Shown here: positions 47,845-56,103 of the stretch, piece by piece | Layout of the letters: each line of letters starts with the position of its first letter | How positions within the stretch are numbered: position 1 is the stretch's first letter | Source of the DNA: Alphaproteobacteria bacterium | Lineage (GTDB): Bacteria; Pseudomonadota; Alphaproteobacteria; DSM-16000; Inquilinaceae | Assembly: GCA_028277405.1 (NCBI GenBank) | Contig: JANQGH010000039.1 | Location: 1 to 64,000, forward strand | DNA length: 64,000 nucleotides | Direction of reading: 5' to 3' | Notes under the pieces: model-generated | The model's input: only the letters and a program-made list of their open reading frames with translations | What the model was told of the DNA's origin: nothing | Databases searched by the model: none | Program-made: the position numbers and the translations under genes

Positions 47845-48759
47845 TCAGGCGCCCCGAATGGCCGCCAGCGCCGCCTTGCACTCTTCAAGAAGCTGCTCGT
47901 ATTGCGGGCCACGGACCGAACCATCCCGCCAAATGAGGCCGATCGGCCTGGTCACCGACGCACCTTCCAGTTTGCGCAGGACGACCCGAGGTTCCTTGGC
48001 GAATTCCGACGCAATGTAGAGTTCGGGAAACAGAAACAAGCCCATGCCGATTGAGACCATGAGCCGGACCATGTCCAGGCTGGTGCCCTCATAATCCTCA
48101 TAAAGCTCCGCGCCGGTCGACGCGCAAAACGCACGGATCTTCGGGTTCATGCCATGCGCCGTGCCCAGGGTCAGCATGCGTTCGCCCTTGAGCATCTCGG
48201 GACGGATGCTGCGTTGCTTGGCAAGCGGGTGCGTGTTCGGAATACCCAGCAGCAACTCCTCCTCAATCAAGCCGCGATAGCAGAGGCTCAAATGCTGCGA
48301 CGGCGGACGCGACAGCGCGCAGTCGATCGATCCATCCAAGACCGCCTGTTCCAGGTCTGGTGGCGGTGCCTCCTGAATGTGCAGTTCCAGGCCAGGATAA
48401 TGCGACTGAAGCCGGGGCAACACCGCGGGCAGAAAATAGGGGCCGAAAGTCGCGACGACACCCAACCGGATCAGGCCGCCGAGGTTTTCGCCGGCGTAGT
48501 GGGCGACGTTTTCGATCTCTTTCAACGTGGACAGTATCTGCCGCGCAAGGTCGACGACAGTCTCGCCGACCGGCGTCAACTGGGCACCCGCGGGCGCGCG
48601 ATCGATCAGCTTTACGTTCAACCGGTCTTCAAGCAGTTGGATCTGAGTCGACAGCGCGGGCTGCGACACATTGCAGATCTTGGCGGCGGCGCCGAAATGC
48701 CCCGCCTCACCGACGGCGACGAGATATTCCAGTTGCCGGTGGGTCAGTCGACTTGTCAT
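47845..48759 (-). CDS. LysR-type regulator, OxyR-like without peroxidatic cysteine
   Basis: This 304-residue LysR-family protein has an N-terminal winged helix-turn-helix (LEYLVAVGEAGHFGAAAKIC, then VSQPALSTQIQLLEDRL). The C-terminal effector domain resembles OxyR: LLGIPNTHPLAKQ, MLTLGTAHGMNPKIRAFC and TSLDMVRLMVSIGMGLFLFP. In OxyR two redox cysteines sit nine residues apart. Here the first (Cys199 in E. coli) is Gly (AHG) and the second is kept (AFC). It is therefore probably not a standard peroxide sensor. No obvious divergent target gene is adjacent. Confidence 0.87.
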   Translation of the reverse strand: MTSRLTHRQLEYLVAVGEAGHFGAAAKICNVSQPALSTQIQLLEDRLNVKLIDRAPAGAQLTPVGETVVDLARQILSTLKEIENVAHYAGENLGGLIRLGVVATFGPYFLPAVLPRLQSHYPGLELHIQEAPPPDLEQAVLDGSIDCALSRPPSQHLSLCYRGLIEEELLLGIPNTHPLAKQRSIRPEMLKGERMLTLGTAHGMNPKIRAFCASTGAELYEDYEGTSLDMVRLMVSIGMGLFLFPELYIASEFAKEPRVVLRKLEGASVTRPIGLIWRDGSVRGPQYEQLLEECKAALAAIRGA

Positions 48760-49032
48760 TCGTTCTTGGCCATATCAAACCGTTATGGGTTCTTTGCCGA
48801 TGCCAGATTTTGCTTATTGATTTTGGTCCTGCGCACGAACGAATTCAACGAAAGAAGACAGTCCCAAGGTGCCTGCGTGGGCCCGTTTGCGAGCCGCGCG
48901 TTCGCTGGCATTCGAAGCGGAGCTTCGCCGGGCCGCCCAGGGCGGAAGCAAATGCCTAGCGTTCCGCTCACACCGTGCCATATTGAGGGGCTGGGCTTTC
49001 TCGGAGAACGGGTGACGAGGCACCATCTGCCA

Positions 49033-49266
49033 ATGCCGGAAACAAAGCAGCTTAATGTCCGGATCGAGCCGGAGCACGAGGCGCTGGCGCGCAAGACCAT
49101 CGAACGCCTGCGTCGCGGCGGGGCCGCCTTTCGCGAAGCCCTGAACGCGCTGCTGCACGACGATGCCGCCGCCGTTTACCTGCCCGCCAGCGAGATCAGA
49201 TCGCGCTTCGATAATCTGGAGGCCAGGATCGCGCGGTTGGAGCATTCACAGACGCCGAAGGACTGA
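49033..49266 (+). CDS. Small ribbon-helix-helix-like protein with coiled coil
   Basis: This 77-residue reading frame starts at ATG 49033 (MPETKQLNVRIEPEHEALAR). The first 40 residues look like a ribbon-helix-helix fold: a short strand QLNVRI, then EHEALARKTIERLRRGGAAF, then REALNALLH. Residues 57-73 (IRSRFDNLEARIARLEH) form a likely coiled coil. That could make a small DNA-binding dimer or tetramer. The ribosome-binding site is weak, and the frame stays open upstream without homology. No toxin-like partner is visible next to it. Confidence 0.55.
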   Translation: MPETKQLNVRIEPEHEALARKTIERLRRGGAAFREALNALLHDDAAAVYLPASEIRSRFDNLEARIARLEHSQTPKD

Positions 49267-49326
49267 CACTGTCCAACGCGGCTTGGCAAAGGCTTACTGA
49301 TCCAACGGAGCTGCCAGCCCACCCCC

Positions 49327-49794
49327 TTAGACGGGCAGAACCGTGGAGTTTTTGACCTGGCGCAGCAGTAACTGGCTTTGCGCCGACGCGACACTTGGGT
49401 GGGCGAGCAACTCATCCATCAAAAACCGTTCGTAATCCGCCACCTGTCGCGTGCGCACCATCAGCGTGTAGTCGTGTGCGCCGGTCATCGAATAGCACTG
49501 CAGAATGTTCTCGTGGTTGCGCACAAAGCGCTCAAAGGCCTCACGGGTTTCGGTCGATTGGGCCACGATATTCACGTTGAGCAGCACGCAGACGGTCAGC
49601 CCCAAAAGTGCCGGATCGACCAGCGTGACCCTGCCGGTGATGACGCCGGCCTCTTCCAGGTCCTGAACGCGACGCCAGGCGGTCGAGGACGACATGGCCA
49701 CCCGCTGTGCCAGATCCTTTAGCGACAGCGTCGCGTCTCCCTGAACCTCCCGCAGGATCCGTCGATCCGCGTCCTGAAGCTGCATCGAACACAT
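49327..49794 (-). CDS. Lrp/AsnC-family transcriptional regulator
   Basis: This 155-residue regulator has the N-terminal HTH (LQDADRRILREVQGDATLSL, then LAQRVAMSSSTAWRRVQDLE) and the C-terminal RAM ligand-binding domain (VCVLLNVNIVAQ through YSMTGAHDYTLMVRTRQVAD). ATG 49792-49794 is used; an internal ATG three codons later is possible. It is divergent from phenylalanine 4-hydroxylase (128 bp apart), the usual arrangement for an aromatic-amino-acid-responsive local regulator, so phhA is its probable target. Confidence 0.92.
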   Translation of the reverse strand: MCSMQLQDADRRILREVQGDATLSLKDLAQRVAMSSSTAWRRVQDLEEAGVITGRVTLVDPALLGLTVCVLLNVNIVAQSTETREAFERFVRNHENILQCYSMTGAHDYTLMVRTRQVADYERFLMDELLAHPSVASAQSQLLLRQVKNSTVLPV

Positions 49795-49822
49795 TCCCGC
49801 TAATCGTCAACATGTGAAAGAA

Positions 49823-49883
49823 CTTGATCAAGAAAGTACCGAAAATCAAACGATATGAAAAATGCTCCAGCCCAGCATGGGCT
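49823..49883. promoter_or_regulatory. Lrp/phhA divergent control region
   Basis: This AT-rich stretch holds a perfect 10-bp palindrome CTTGATCAAG (49823-49832), flanked by GAAAG-type repeats. A 6-bp-arm hairpin AGCCCA-GCA-TGGGCT lies at 49869-49883. Lrp-type proteins bind degenerate AT-rich dyads, so the first element is a candidate site. The second would be in the phhA leader or between -35 and -10; its role is unknown. Confidence 0.4.
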
Positions 49884-49922
49884 ATCTTGGTTGCAGTGAT
49901 GTTATGAGGGAGCGAGACCGAC

Positions 49923-50810
49923 ATGAACGCGACCAACCGGAAGCTCGCCGAAGAACCGGAGCCGAAAAACCGCTATCTGAACGCGAAGCGCAACCCTGAC
50001 TACACGATCGATCAGGATTGGGCCTCCTACTCCGCCGAGGAACATGACCGTTGGGATCGTCTGTTTGCCCGTTCGGTAACGGTACTGCAGGATAGGGCCT
50101 GCCCCGAGTTTCTCGATGCCATGCGACTGCTGCAGCTATCCGAGGCCGGCATTCCCGACATGGCAAGGCTCAGCGACCGGCTGGAGCCCGTTTCGGGCTG
50201 GCGTGTGGTTCCGGTCACGGAGTTGGTTCCCGACGATATCTTCTTCGACCATCTCGCCAACAGGCGCTTTCCCGCCGGCGCCTTCATTCGTCCCGAGAGC
50301 GAGATGGACTATCTTCAAGAGCCCGACATCTTCCACGACGTCTTCGGTCACGTGCCGCTGCTGGCCAACCCGGCCTACTCCGACTTCATGCAGGCATATG
50401 GCGAAGGGGGTCAGCGAGCGCTCAGGCGCGGCATGCTGAAGAACCTGGCGCGGCTGTACTGGTACACGGTCGAGTTCGGGCTCGTGCGATCGGAAACGGG
50501 CCTCAAGCTGTTTGGCGCCGGCATCATGTCCTCCGCCTCCGAAAGCGTCTTTGCCCTTGAGAGCGACTCACCGCACCGCGTTGCCTTTTCGCTCGAGCGG
50601 GTCATGCGGACGAACTACATCATCGACGATTTTCAGCAGACCTATTTCGTGATCGACAGCTTCGAAAAGCTGTTGGAGGCGTGTTATCGGGACTTTGGCG
50701 AGGTTTACGACCGCCTCGAATCCGCATCGACGATCGAACCGGATCAGACGGTTCCGGAGGACACGGTAATCACCCGTGGCACGCTGGCCTATTTCAAGGA
50801 CAAGGCGTGA
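49923..50810 (+). CDS. phhA: Phenylalanine 4-hydroxylase
   Basis: This pterin- and iron-dependent enzyme converts phenylalanine to tyrosine, the first step of phenylalanine breakdown. The 295-residue protein has the conserved LQEPDIFHDVFGHVPLL, with iron ligands His138 and His143, and LYWYTVEFGL with Glu184. It is a single catalytic domain like other bacterial PhhA proteins and lacks the ACT regulatory domain of animal enzymes. A GGGAG Shine-Dalgarno precedes ATG 49923. No pterin carbinolamine dehydratase (phhB) is adjacent. Confidence 0.95.
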   Translation: MNATNRKLAEEPEPKNRYLNAKRNPDYTIDQDWASYSAEEHDRWDRLFARSVTVLQDRACPEFLDAMRLLQLSEAGIPDMARLSDRLEPVSGWRVVPVTELVPDDIFFDHLANRRFPAGAFIRPESEMDYLQEPDIFHDVFGHVPLLANPAYSDFMQAYGEGGQRALRRGMLKNLARLYWYTVEFGLVRSETGLKLFGAGIMSSASESVFALESDSPHRVAFSLERVMRTNYIIDDFQQTYFVIDSFEKLLEACYRDFGEVYDRLESASTIEPDQTVPEDTVITRGTLAYFKDKA

Positions 50811-51105
50811 GATAGGCTGGCAGCGACCGCGTTCGCCTCGGCGGACGTCAACCACCAAGAGCATGCATCCGGCCCAAAGCGAGCCCTGTCCATCGCGATG
50901 CCGGGGCCGGCATCGAAGGCGGGCGCCGGCGACGAATGCCCAATCATTGACCGGTTGAGCACGGCGATCTCGACGGCGGCGCCATGTACGCCGCAGTCCA
51001 ACCGAAGATACAGGCTCTATCTGTCGCGAGACTTCACGGGATCCCACGGGCCGTCCTAGAGTGGCCGGCTCACGGCCGGCCGATCAAACCCGAGGGGAGC
51101 CATCG
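50811..51105. other. 295-bp spacer between phhA and the sulfatase
   Basis: No gene is assigned here. A 70-codon minus-strand frame (50789-51001) has gene-like composition but begins without a Shine-Dalgarno and runs into the phhA end, so I leave it out. A strong dyad GGCCGGC/GCCGGCC lies at 51063-51081, just before the sulfatase ribosome-binding site. Confidence 0.4.
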
Positions 51106-52722
51106 TTGCCCAATCCCGAGCGTCCCAATTTCCTGTTCATCACGACCGACCAGCAGCGGGCCGACCATCTTGGCTGCTACGGTAACGCCGGCCTCAAGAC
51201 GCCCGCCATCGACAGTCTTGCGGCAAGCGGCCTGGCGTTCGACCGCTTCTACGTCGCCTGCCCGATCTGCATGCCCAACAGGATCGCCATCCTCACGGGC
51301 CGCATGCCGACCGTGAATGGCAGCCGGCACAACGGCATTCCGCTGCCGCTGGATGCCGTCACCTTTGTCGACGTCCTGCGCGCAGGCGGCTATCACACGG
51401 CCTTGATCGGCAAGTCTCACGCCCAGAACATCACCGGCCGGCCGGTCACGAATCCGGACATCTTCCCTCAAGAGGTCACGGGCGAACCGCCGCCCGCGCC
51501 CTATGACGACGCCTTTACCAGCCGACGGACGGGACCGGATTACGAGGCTGAGTTGATGCCCCTTTGGCATCGCAACCCGGGGCGCAACGGCCCCGCGACG
51601 CCCTATTACGGCTATGATTTCGTGCGCTTCGCCAACGGCCATTCCGACCATGTACAGGGCCACTATACCGGCTGGCTGGCGGAGCGATGCGCCGACCCCG
51701 ATGCGCTGCGCGGGCCGGACAACGCCTTGCCGGCGCCGGGCCTCGTCGCGCCGCAGGCGTGGCGGACCGCCATGCCCGAAGCGCTGTACCCGACCACTTA
51801 CGTGGCCGAAACTACGAAGGCATTCATCGATCGACACATGGACGGCCGGGCGGACCAGCCCTTCTTCATTCACTGCTCGTTCCCGGACCCGCACCATCCG
51901 TTCACGCCGCCGGGGCGCTATTTCGACATGTATGATCCCGACAACATGGTCTTGCCGGCTTCGTTCCATCACATCGACGCTCACGAACCGCCAATGATGC
52001 AGTTGCTGCGCCAACGGCAGGCCGAAGGCACCGCCATTCTCGATGCGCCGACGCCCTTTCTCGTCGATGAACGGCAACTGCGGCAGATCCTGGCCCTGAC
52101 CTTCGGCATGATCACCATGATCGACGACGCGATCGCTGGTCTGCTGGCCCATCTGGAAGCATATGGCCTCGCCCGAAACACCGTCGTCGTCTTCACCTCC
52201 GACCATGGCGACTTCATGGGTGATCACGCGCTGATGCTGAAACACGGGCTACACTACGAGGGCGTGCTTAGGGTGCCGTTCGTCTGGTTCGATCCAGCGC
52301 AGCCAGACGGCGCGCGGTCCAACCTGGCTGCCAGCTCGATCGACATCGGCACCAGCGTCTTGGCGCGCGCGGGGCTGGCGCCCAACAACGGCAATCAGGG
52401 CTTCGATGTCGTGGGCCTGGCCCGAAGCAACCGCCCGGCGGACCGCCTTGGCATCCTGATCGAGGAGGATGAGCTGGGCGAACATCTCGGAACCGAAGAC
52501 GGGCTGCGCACCCGCACCTTCATCCAAGGCGATTGGCGGCTGACGCTGTGGCAGGGCATGGAGGGCGGCCAGATGTTCGACCGCGCCAGCGATCCGGACG
52601 AGATGAACAATCTGTGGTTCGATCCGGCTTTCGCGGCCAAGAAGGCCGCGCTGATGGAGGATATGGTGCGGGAGATGATCCGGCTGACCGACACCGCGCC
52701 CTATGCGACCCACATCGCGTGA
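51106..52722 (+). CDS. Type I (formylglycine) sulfatase
   Basis: This 538-residue sulfatase hydrolyses sulfate esters. NFLFITTDQQRADHLGCYGN supplies metal ligands. The active-site signature CMPNRIAILTGR (Cys55-x-Pro-x-Arg) marks the residue converted to formylglycine. VVVFTSDHGDFMGDHALMLK carries further ligands, and the end QMFDRASDPDEMNNLW is typical. I choose TTG 51106, which follows GAGGGGAG at 51093-51100; a GTG at 51061 is in frame but poorly placed. No signal peptide is visible, so it is probably cytosolic. Phosphonate monoester hydrolases share the fold. It may serve a sulfated or phosphonate-type substrate, perhaps one linked to the transporter downstream. Confidence 0.9.
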   Translation: MPNPERPNFLFITTDQQRADHLGCYGNAGLKTPAIDSLAASGLAFDRFYVACPICMPNRIAILTGRMPTVNGSRHNGIPLPLDAVTFVDVLRAGGYHTALIGKSHAQNITGRPVTNPDIFPQEVTGEPPPAPYDDAFTSRRTGPDYEAELMPLWHRNPGRNGPATPYYGYDFVRFANGHSDHVQGHYTGWLAERCADPDALRGPDNALPAPGLVAPQAWRTAMPEALYPTTYVAETTKAFIDRHMDGRADQPFFIHCSFPDPHHPFTPPGRYFDMYDPDNMVLPASFHHIDAHEPPMMQLLRQRQAEGTAILDAPTPFLVDERQLRQILALTFGMITMIDDAIAGLLAHLEAYGLARNTVVVFTSDHGDFMGDHALMLKHGLHYEGVLRVPFVWFDPAQPDGARSNLAASSIDIGTSVLARAGLAPNNGNQGFDVVGLARSNRPADRLGILIEEDELGEHLGTEDGLRTRTFIQGDWRLTLWQGMEGGQMFDRASDPDEMNNLWFDPAFAAKKAALMEDMVREMIRLTDTAPYATHIA

Positions 52723-52750
52723 TCGTGGCGCGGTCGAGACACCCCTTGCG

Positions 52751-52765
52751 ATAACCAGTGGTTAT
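52751..52765. promoter_or_regulatory. Palindrome ATAACCAGTGGTTAT: candidate LysR operator for the tct operon
   Basis: This is a perfect 7-1-7 dyad 85 bp upstream of tctC. It fits the LysR box T-N11-A with dyad symmetry. A near copy, ATAACCGGTCTTTAT (12 of 15 identical), lies at 63772-63786, between the divergent cyclase and LysR genes at the other end of the locus. The two sites bracket the catabolic cluster and suggest one shared regulator. Confidence 0.55.
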
Positions 52766-52772
52766 GAGGCTG

Positions 52773-52800
52773 GCGGACATCGATATTGGACCCTGTCCGC
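52773..52800. repeat. Second dyad upstream of tctC (GCGGACA / TGTCCGC)
   Basis: Perfect 7-base arms are separated by 14 bases. It lies just downstream of the LysR-box-like palindrome and about 50 bp before the tctC start. It could be a second operator half or a leader hairpin. Confidence 0.35.
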
Positions 52801-52850
52801 CCCTTGGGCGACTGTGATCGCCAACGAAAACCGATCATTAAGGGGGGTTC

Positions 52851-53882
52851 ATGCCCAGGCATCTCGTTTCTCGACGCGCGCTCATGGCGATAACGGCTTC
52901 TGTCACCCTTGGCATGGCCAGCGTTGCCGCCAACGCTGATGACCCGGTCAGCTTCGCCGACGAGACGGTGAACATCGTTCTGTTCGCCGGCCCAGGGGCG
53001 CCACCCGACATCTGGTATCGGACGCTCGCGCCCTATTTGCAGCGGCATCTGCCGGGCAACCCCGACATCAACTTTATCAACAAGCCGGGCGCGGGCTCGA
53101 TGATCTCGGCGAACTACACCGCCCAGGCGCTCGACCCCGACGGCCTGAGCGTCGGCACGATGAATGCCGTGGCCATGGACCGCGCGGCCAGAGGCGACAC
53201 CAGCGCCCGCTTCGACCTTCGCGACATGCGCATCATCGGCGCCAACCAACTCACCCGCGTGATGCCGGTGAACCTGGACGGCATCGAGACGATCGACGAC
53301 CTCATAAACAGCGAGAATGAGGTCATCATCGGCATGGAGTCCGACGCGACACCCTATTTCGAGGCCTTCTTCGGTCTGACCGGCATCAATGCGCGCATCA
53401 TCTCGTCCTATCAGCGCTTCCCGCAGACCTTGCAGGCATTCCGCACCGGTGAGGTCGATGCCATGCCCATGTCGAACATCGAATGGCAGACCTTCGGCCC
53501 CAGCCTGGCCGAGGAGGGCGCCGCGGCGATCTGGCAGATGGGCTATCTGAACGCGGACGGCGAGGTCGTCGGTGTCGAGATCCCCCCCATCCCGACCGGC
53601 CATGACGTGGTGCGCCAGGTCAATCCGGATGCGGTTGGCGGTGAGGCGTGGAACGTCATGACGATCGCGGCCGCCGGACAGTCCATCTCCAACGAGGTCT
53701 GGGCACCGCCGGGCACCCCGGACGCCTATGTCGAGGCGTGGCGCGACGCCTTCGTCGCGGCGACTTCCGACCCCGAATTCATCGCCACCCACCTGGAGTC
53801 CTACGGGATCGAACCATCCTGGACCGATGGCGCGCAAGCCCGCGAGGTCGTCGATCAGATCCTCGCGCTCTACGGCCGGTGA
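52851..53882 (+). CDS. tctC: Tripartite tricarboxylate transporter substrate-binding protein (TctC)
   Basis: This 343-residue periplasmic solute receptor is of the Bug/TctC family, which binds di- and tricarboxylates, aromatic acids and similar anions. A signal peptide ends near residue 29 (ASVAANADD). The NIVLFAGPGAPPDIWYRTLA start of the mature domain, the NKPGAGSMISANY anion-binding loop and the late VWAPPGTPDAYVEAWRDAFV stretch are characteristic. ATG 52851 follows AAGGGGGG. It heads the operon tctC-tctA-tctB-cupin-HCDH-FAH-SDR. Confidence 0.92.
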   Translation: MPRHLVSRRALMAITASVTLGMASVAANADDPVSFADETVNIVLFAGPGAPPDIWYRTLAPYLQRHLPGNPDINFINKPGAGSMISANYTAQALDPDGLSVGTMNAVAMDRAARGDTSARFDLRDMRIIGANQLTRVMPVNLDGIETIDDLINSENEVIIGMESDATPYFEAFFGLTGINARIISSYQRFPQTLQAFRTGEVDAMPMSNIEWQTFGPSLAEEGAAAIWQMGYLNADGEVVGVEIPPIPTGHDVVRQVNPDAVGGEAWNVMTIAAAGQSISNEVWAPPGTPDAYVEAWRDAFVAATSDPEFIATHLESYGIEPSWTDGAQAREVVDQILALYGR

Positions 53883-54000
53883 TCACCTAAGCGTCCGGCG
53901 TGTCAACTGGACGATCAACCGGGCCGTGCAAATCGGCCCGATTGGTGCGACCTTGGTACCGACGGGATAGAACCGAGCTGGCCCGATCGGGAGGGGGCGG
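53883..54000 (+). promoter_or_regulatory. tctC-tctA spacer with hairpin
   Basis: This 118-bp gap separates tctC from tctA in an operon otherwise almost without gaps. It contains AATCGG-C-CCGATT (53931-53943) within a larger imperfect fold. A stem after the binding-protein gene often raises its transcript level over the membrane genes. GGGAGG precedes GTG 54001. Confidence 0.4.
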
Positions 54001-55539
54001 GTGGAAGAGTATTCATTCATACTGACCGCCTTCGCGGCCGGCATGGCGACCGTGTTCACCGCCTCCGTCTTCTCCGCCATGATGGTGGGCATCGTGGCCG
54101 GGATGGTCGTCGGCCTGATCCCGGGGCTGGGCGGTCTGGTCGCCCACATCCTGCTGATCCCATTTGCGCTGCAGATGGATCCCCTGCCCGCCTTCGCCAT
54201 GCTGCTGGGCGTCTACGCCGTGACGTCGCAGACGGACTCGATCCCGGCGGTATTGCTCGGCGTGCCGGGAACGGCGGCGGCCCTGGCAACGTCACTCGAC
54301 GGCTACCCGATGGCGAAGCGCGGCGAGGCCGGCCGGGCGCTCTCGGCCTCCTATTTCGCCAGCATCCTCGGCACCACCGTGGCGACCGCGATCTTCATCG
54401 CCTTCCTGCCGCTGCTGCGCGCCTTGGTGATGAATTTCTCGTCGCCCGAATTCTTCACCATGGTGATCCTGGGCCTGGTCATGGCGGCCTCGCTCTCGGG
54501 CACGTCACAGGCGCGCGGGCTGTTGATGGCCGGGCTCGGCCTGATTCTGTCGACCGTCGGCCAGGCCCCCGGCACCGGCGACCCGCGCTTCATCGGCCCG
54601 TTTTTGTATCTGTGGGAGGGCATCCCGCTGATCCCGGTCCTTCTGGGCCTGTTCGGCGTGCCGGAGGTGATCGATCTTGCCGCGCGCAACACCACGATCG
54701 CCCAGACCTCGGCGGCCAAAAAGATCTCCGGCCTGAAGAACGGTTTTGTCGACTGCGTGCGCAACTGGTGGCTGGTCGTGCGCTGTTCGGCCATCGGCGT
54801 TGTCACCGGCTTCATCCCCGGGCTGGGCGGCGCGGTCGCGGAATGGATGTCGTACGCGACCGCCGTGGCGTCGGACAAGGACCCGTCCTCGTTCGGCAAG
54901 GGCAATGTGCGCGGCGTCATCGCGCCGGAAACCGGCACCGCCTCGCACAAGCCGGGCGCGATCATCCCGACCGTCGCCTTCGGCGTGCCCGGCAACCCGG
55001 CCATGGCGGTCCTGATCGTCGTGTTCGTGATCCTCGGGCTGAGGCCCGGCCAAGAGATGCTGACCACCAATCTGGACCAGACCTTCATGATGGTGAACGT
55101 GGTCACGGTCGGCAACATCGTCGCGGCCATCCTGGCGCTGTTGCTGCAGCGCTGGCTGGTCAAGCTGTGCTTCATCCGCGCCAACATCCTGGTGCCCTTC
55201 GTGCTGGCCGCCATGGTGATCGGCGCCAGCTTTGCCCGCCTGTCCATGGCCGACCTGCTGGTCTTCACCATCGCCGGCCTGATCGGCTACGTGTTCAAGC
55301 ATCTGGATTGGCCGCGCGTTCCCCTGGTCATGGGCCTGATCCTGGGGCAGATCGCCGAGCCCTATTTCTTCGCCGCCATCGACCGGTACGGCGCCACCTG
55401 GCTGTACGAGCGCCCCATCGTCATCGTCCTGGAGGTGATCATCTTACTGACCCTGGTGTCCGGCGTGATTAGACGGCGCAGGCTGCAAAGCCGGTTCGGC
55501 CCGGCCAGGCTGAACGAGGCGGGACCCGACAATGATTGA
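54001..55539 (+). CDS. tctA: Tripartite tricarboxylate transporter large membrane subunit (TctA)
   Basis: This 512-residue, roughly twelve-helix membrane protein has the TctA family core. VVGLIPGLGGLVAHILLIPF holds the conserved G-x-x-P-G-L-G-G anion motif. LLGVPGTAAALATSLDGYPM is a second hallmark. In the second half of the protein, GFIPGLGGAVAEWMSY and GVIAPETGTASHKPGAIIP repeat the pattern. With TctC and TctB it forms a secondary importer driven by H+ or Na+. Its end overlaps tctB by 8 bp. Confidence 0.95.
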   Translation: MEEYSFILTAFAAGMATVFTASVFSAMMVGIVAGMVVGLIPGLGGLVAHILLIPFALQMDPLPAFAMLLGVYAVTSQTDSIPAVLLGVPGTAAALATSLDGYPMAKRGEAGRALSASYFASILGTTVATAIFIAFLPLLRALVMNFSSPEFFTMVILGLVMAASLSGTSQARGLLMAGLGLILSTVGQAPGTGDPRFIGPFLYLWEGIPLIPVLLGLFGVPEVIDLAARNTTIAQTSAAKKISGLKNGFVDCVRNWWLVVRCSAIGVVTGFIPGLGGAVAEWMSYATAVASDKDPSSFGKGNVRGVIAPETGTASHKPGAIIPTVAFGVPGNPAMAVLIVVFVILGLRPGQEMLTTNLDQTFMMVNVVTVGNIVAAILALLLQRWLVKLCFIRANILVPFVLAAMVIGASFARLSMADLLVFTIAGLIGYVFKHLDWPRVPLVMGLILGQIAEPYFFAAIDRYGATWLYERPIVIVLEVIILLTLVSGVIRRRRLQSRFGPARLNEAGPDND

Positions 55540-56080
55540 CGGGCCAAAAACCGCCGGACGCTCGGCACCAGACCCGGCGCGCCTCATCCGGCTGGGGCGG
55601 CGCCTTGACTGGGCGCTGACCGTCGCGCTTTTCGTCATCGCGATTTGGTTCGTCTATATGCTGCGCGACCTGCCCGTGCGCGCCACCGTGTTCCCCTGGT
55701 TCATCGCCGGCAGCATGGTCATCGTCGCCATCCTGTACGCGATCGGCAAGCTGCGGCGGCCCGATCGCTGGGACCATTGTTATGAGGTGCCGGAGGAAAC
55801 GATCGACGAGGCGGCGTTGGGGCCAGCGCATCTGCTGCAGCGCGCGCCGCAGATCGGTATTGCGCTGGCGGCTTTCATCGGGCTCTCGCTCCTGATCTAC
55901 CTGATCGGGCACGAATATGCGGTGCCGATCTTCGTCGCCGCCTACCTTTTGGTGCGTCGAGAAAACTGGATCGTGGCCGTCGTCAGCGGGCTGGCGCTGT
56001 GGGCGCTGATCCATTTCGTGTTTTCCGATTTCATGAGCATCAACCTGCCGGCCGGCACCCTGATCGAACTCTTGACCTAG
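55532..56080 (+). CDS. tctB: Tripartite tricarboxylate transporter small membrane subunit (TctB)
   Basis: This 182-residue protein has four hydrophobic helices (WALTVALFVIAIWFVYML; FPWFIAGSMVIVAILYAI; a central pair, then IVAVVSGLALWALIHFVFSD). Low sequence conservation is normal for TctB, and placement next to TctA supports the call. The gene order C-A-B differs from the classic tctCBA order. Confidence 0.85.
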   Translation: MIDGPKTAGRSAPDPARLIRLGRRLDWALTVALFVIAIWFVYMLRDLPVRATVFPWFIAGSMVIVAILYAIGKLRRPDRWDHCYEVPEETIDEAALGPAHLLQRAPQIGIALAAFIGLSLLIYLIGHEYAVPIFVAAYLLVRRENWIVAVVSGLALWALIHFVFSDFMSINLPAGTLIELLT

Positions 56081-56103
56081 ACCGCTAACGAAAGGCGCCC
56101 CCT

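Noticed and set aside
50789..51001. 70-codon minus-strand frame after phhA
   Set aside because: The composition is gene-like, but there is no ribosome-binding site or recognisable family, and it overlaps the phhA end.
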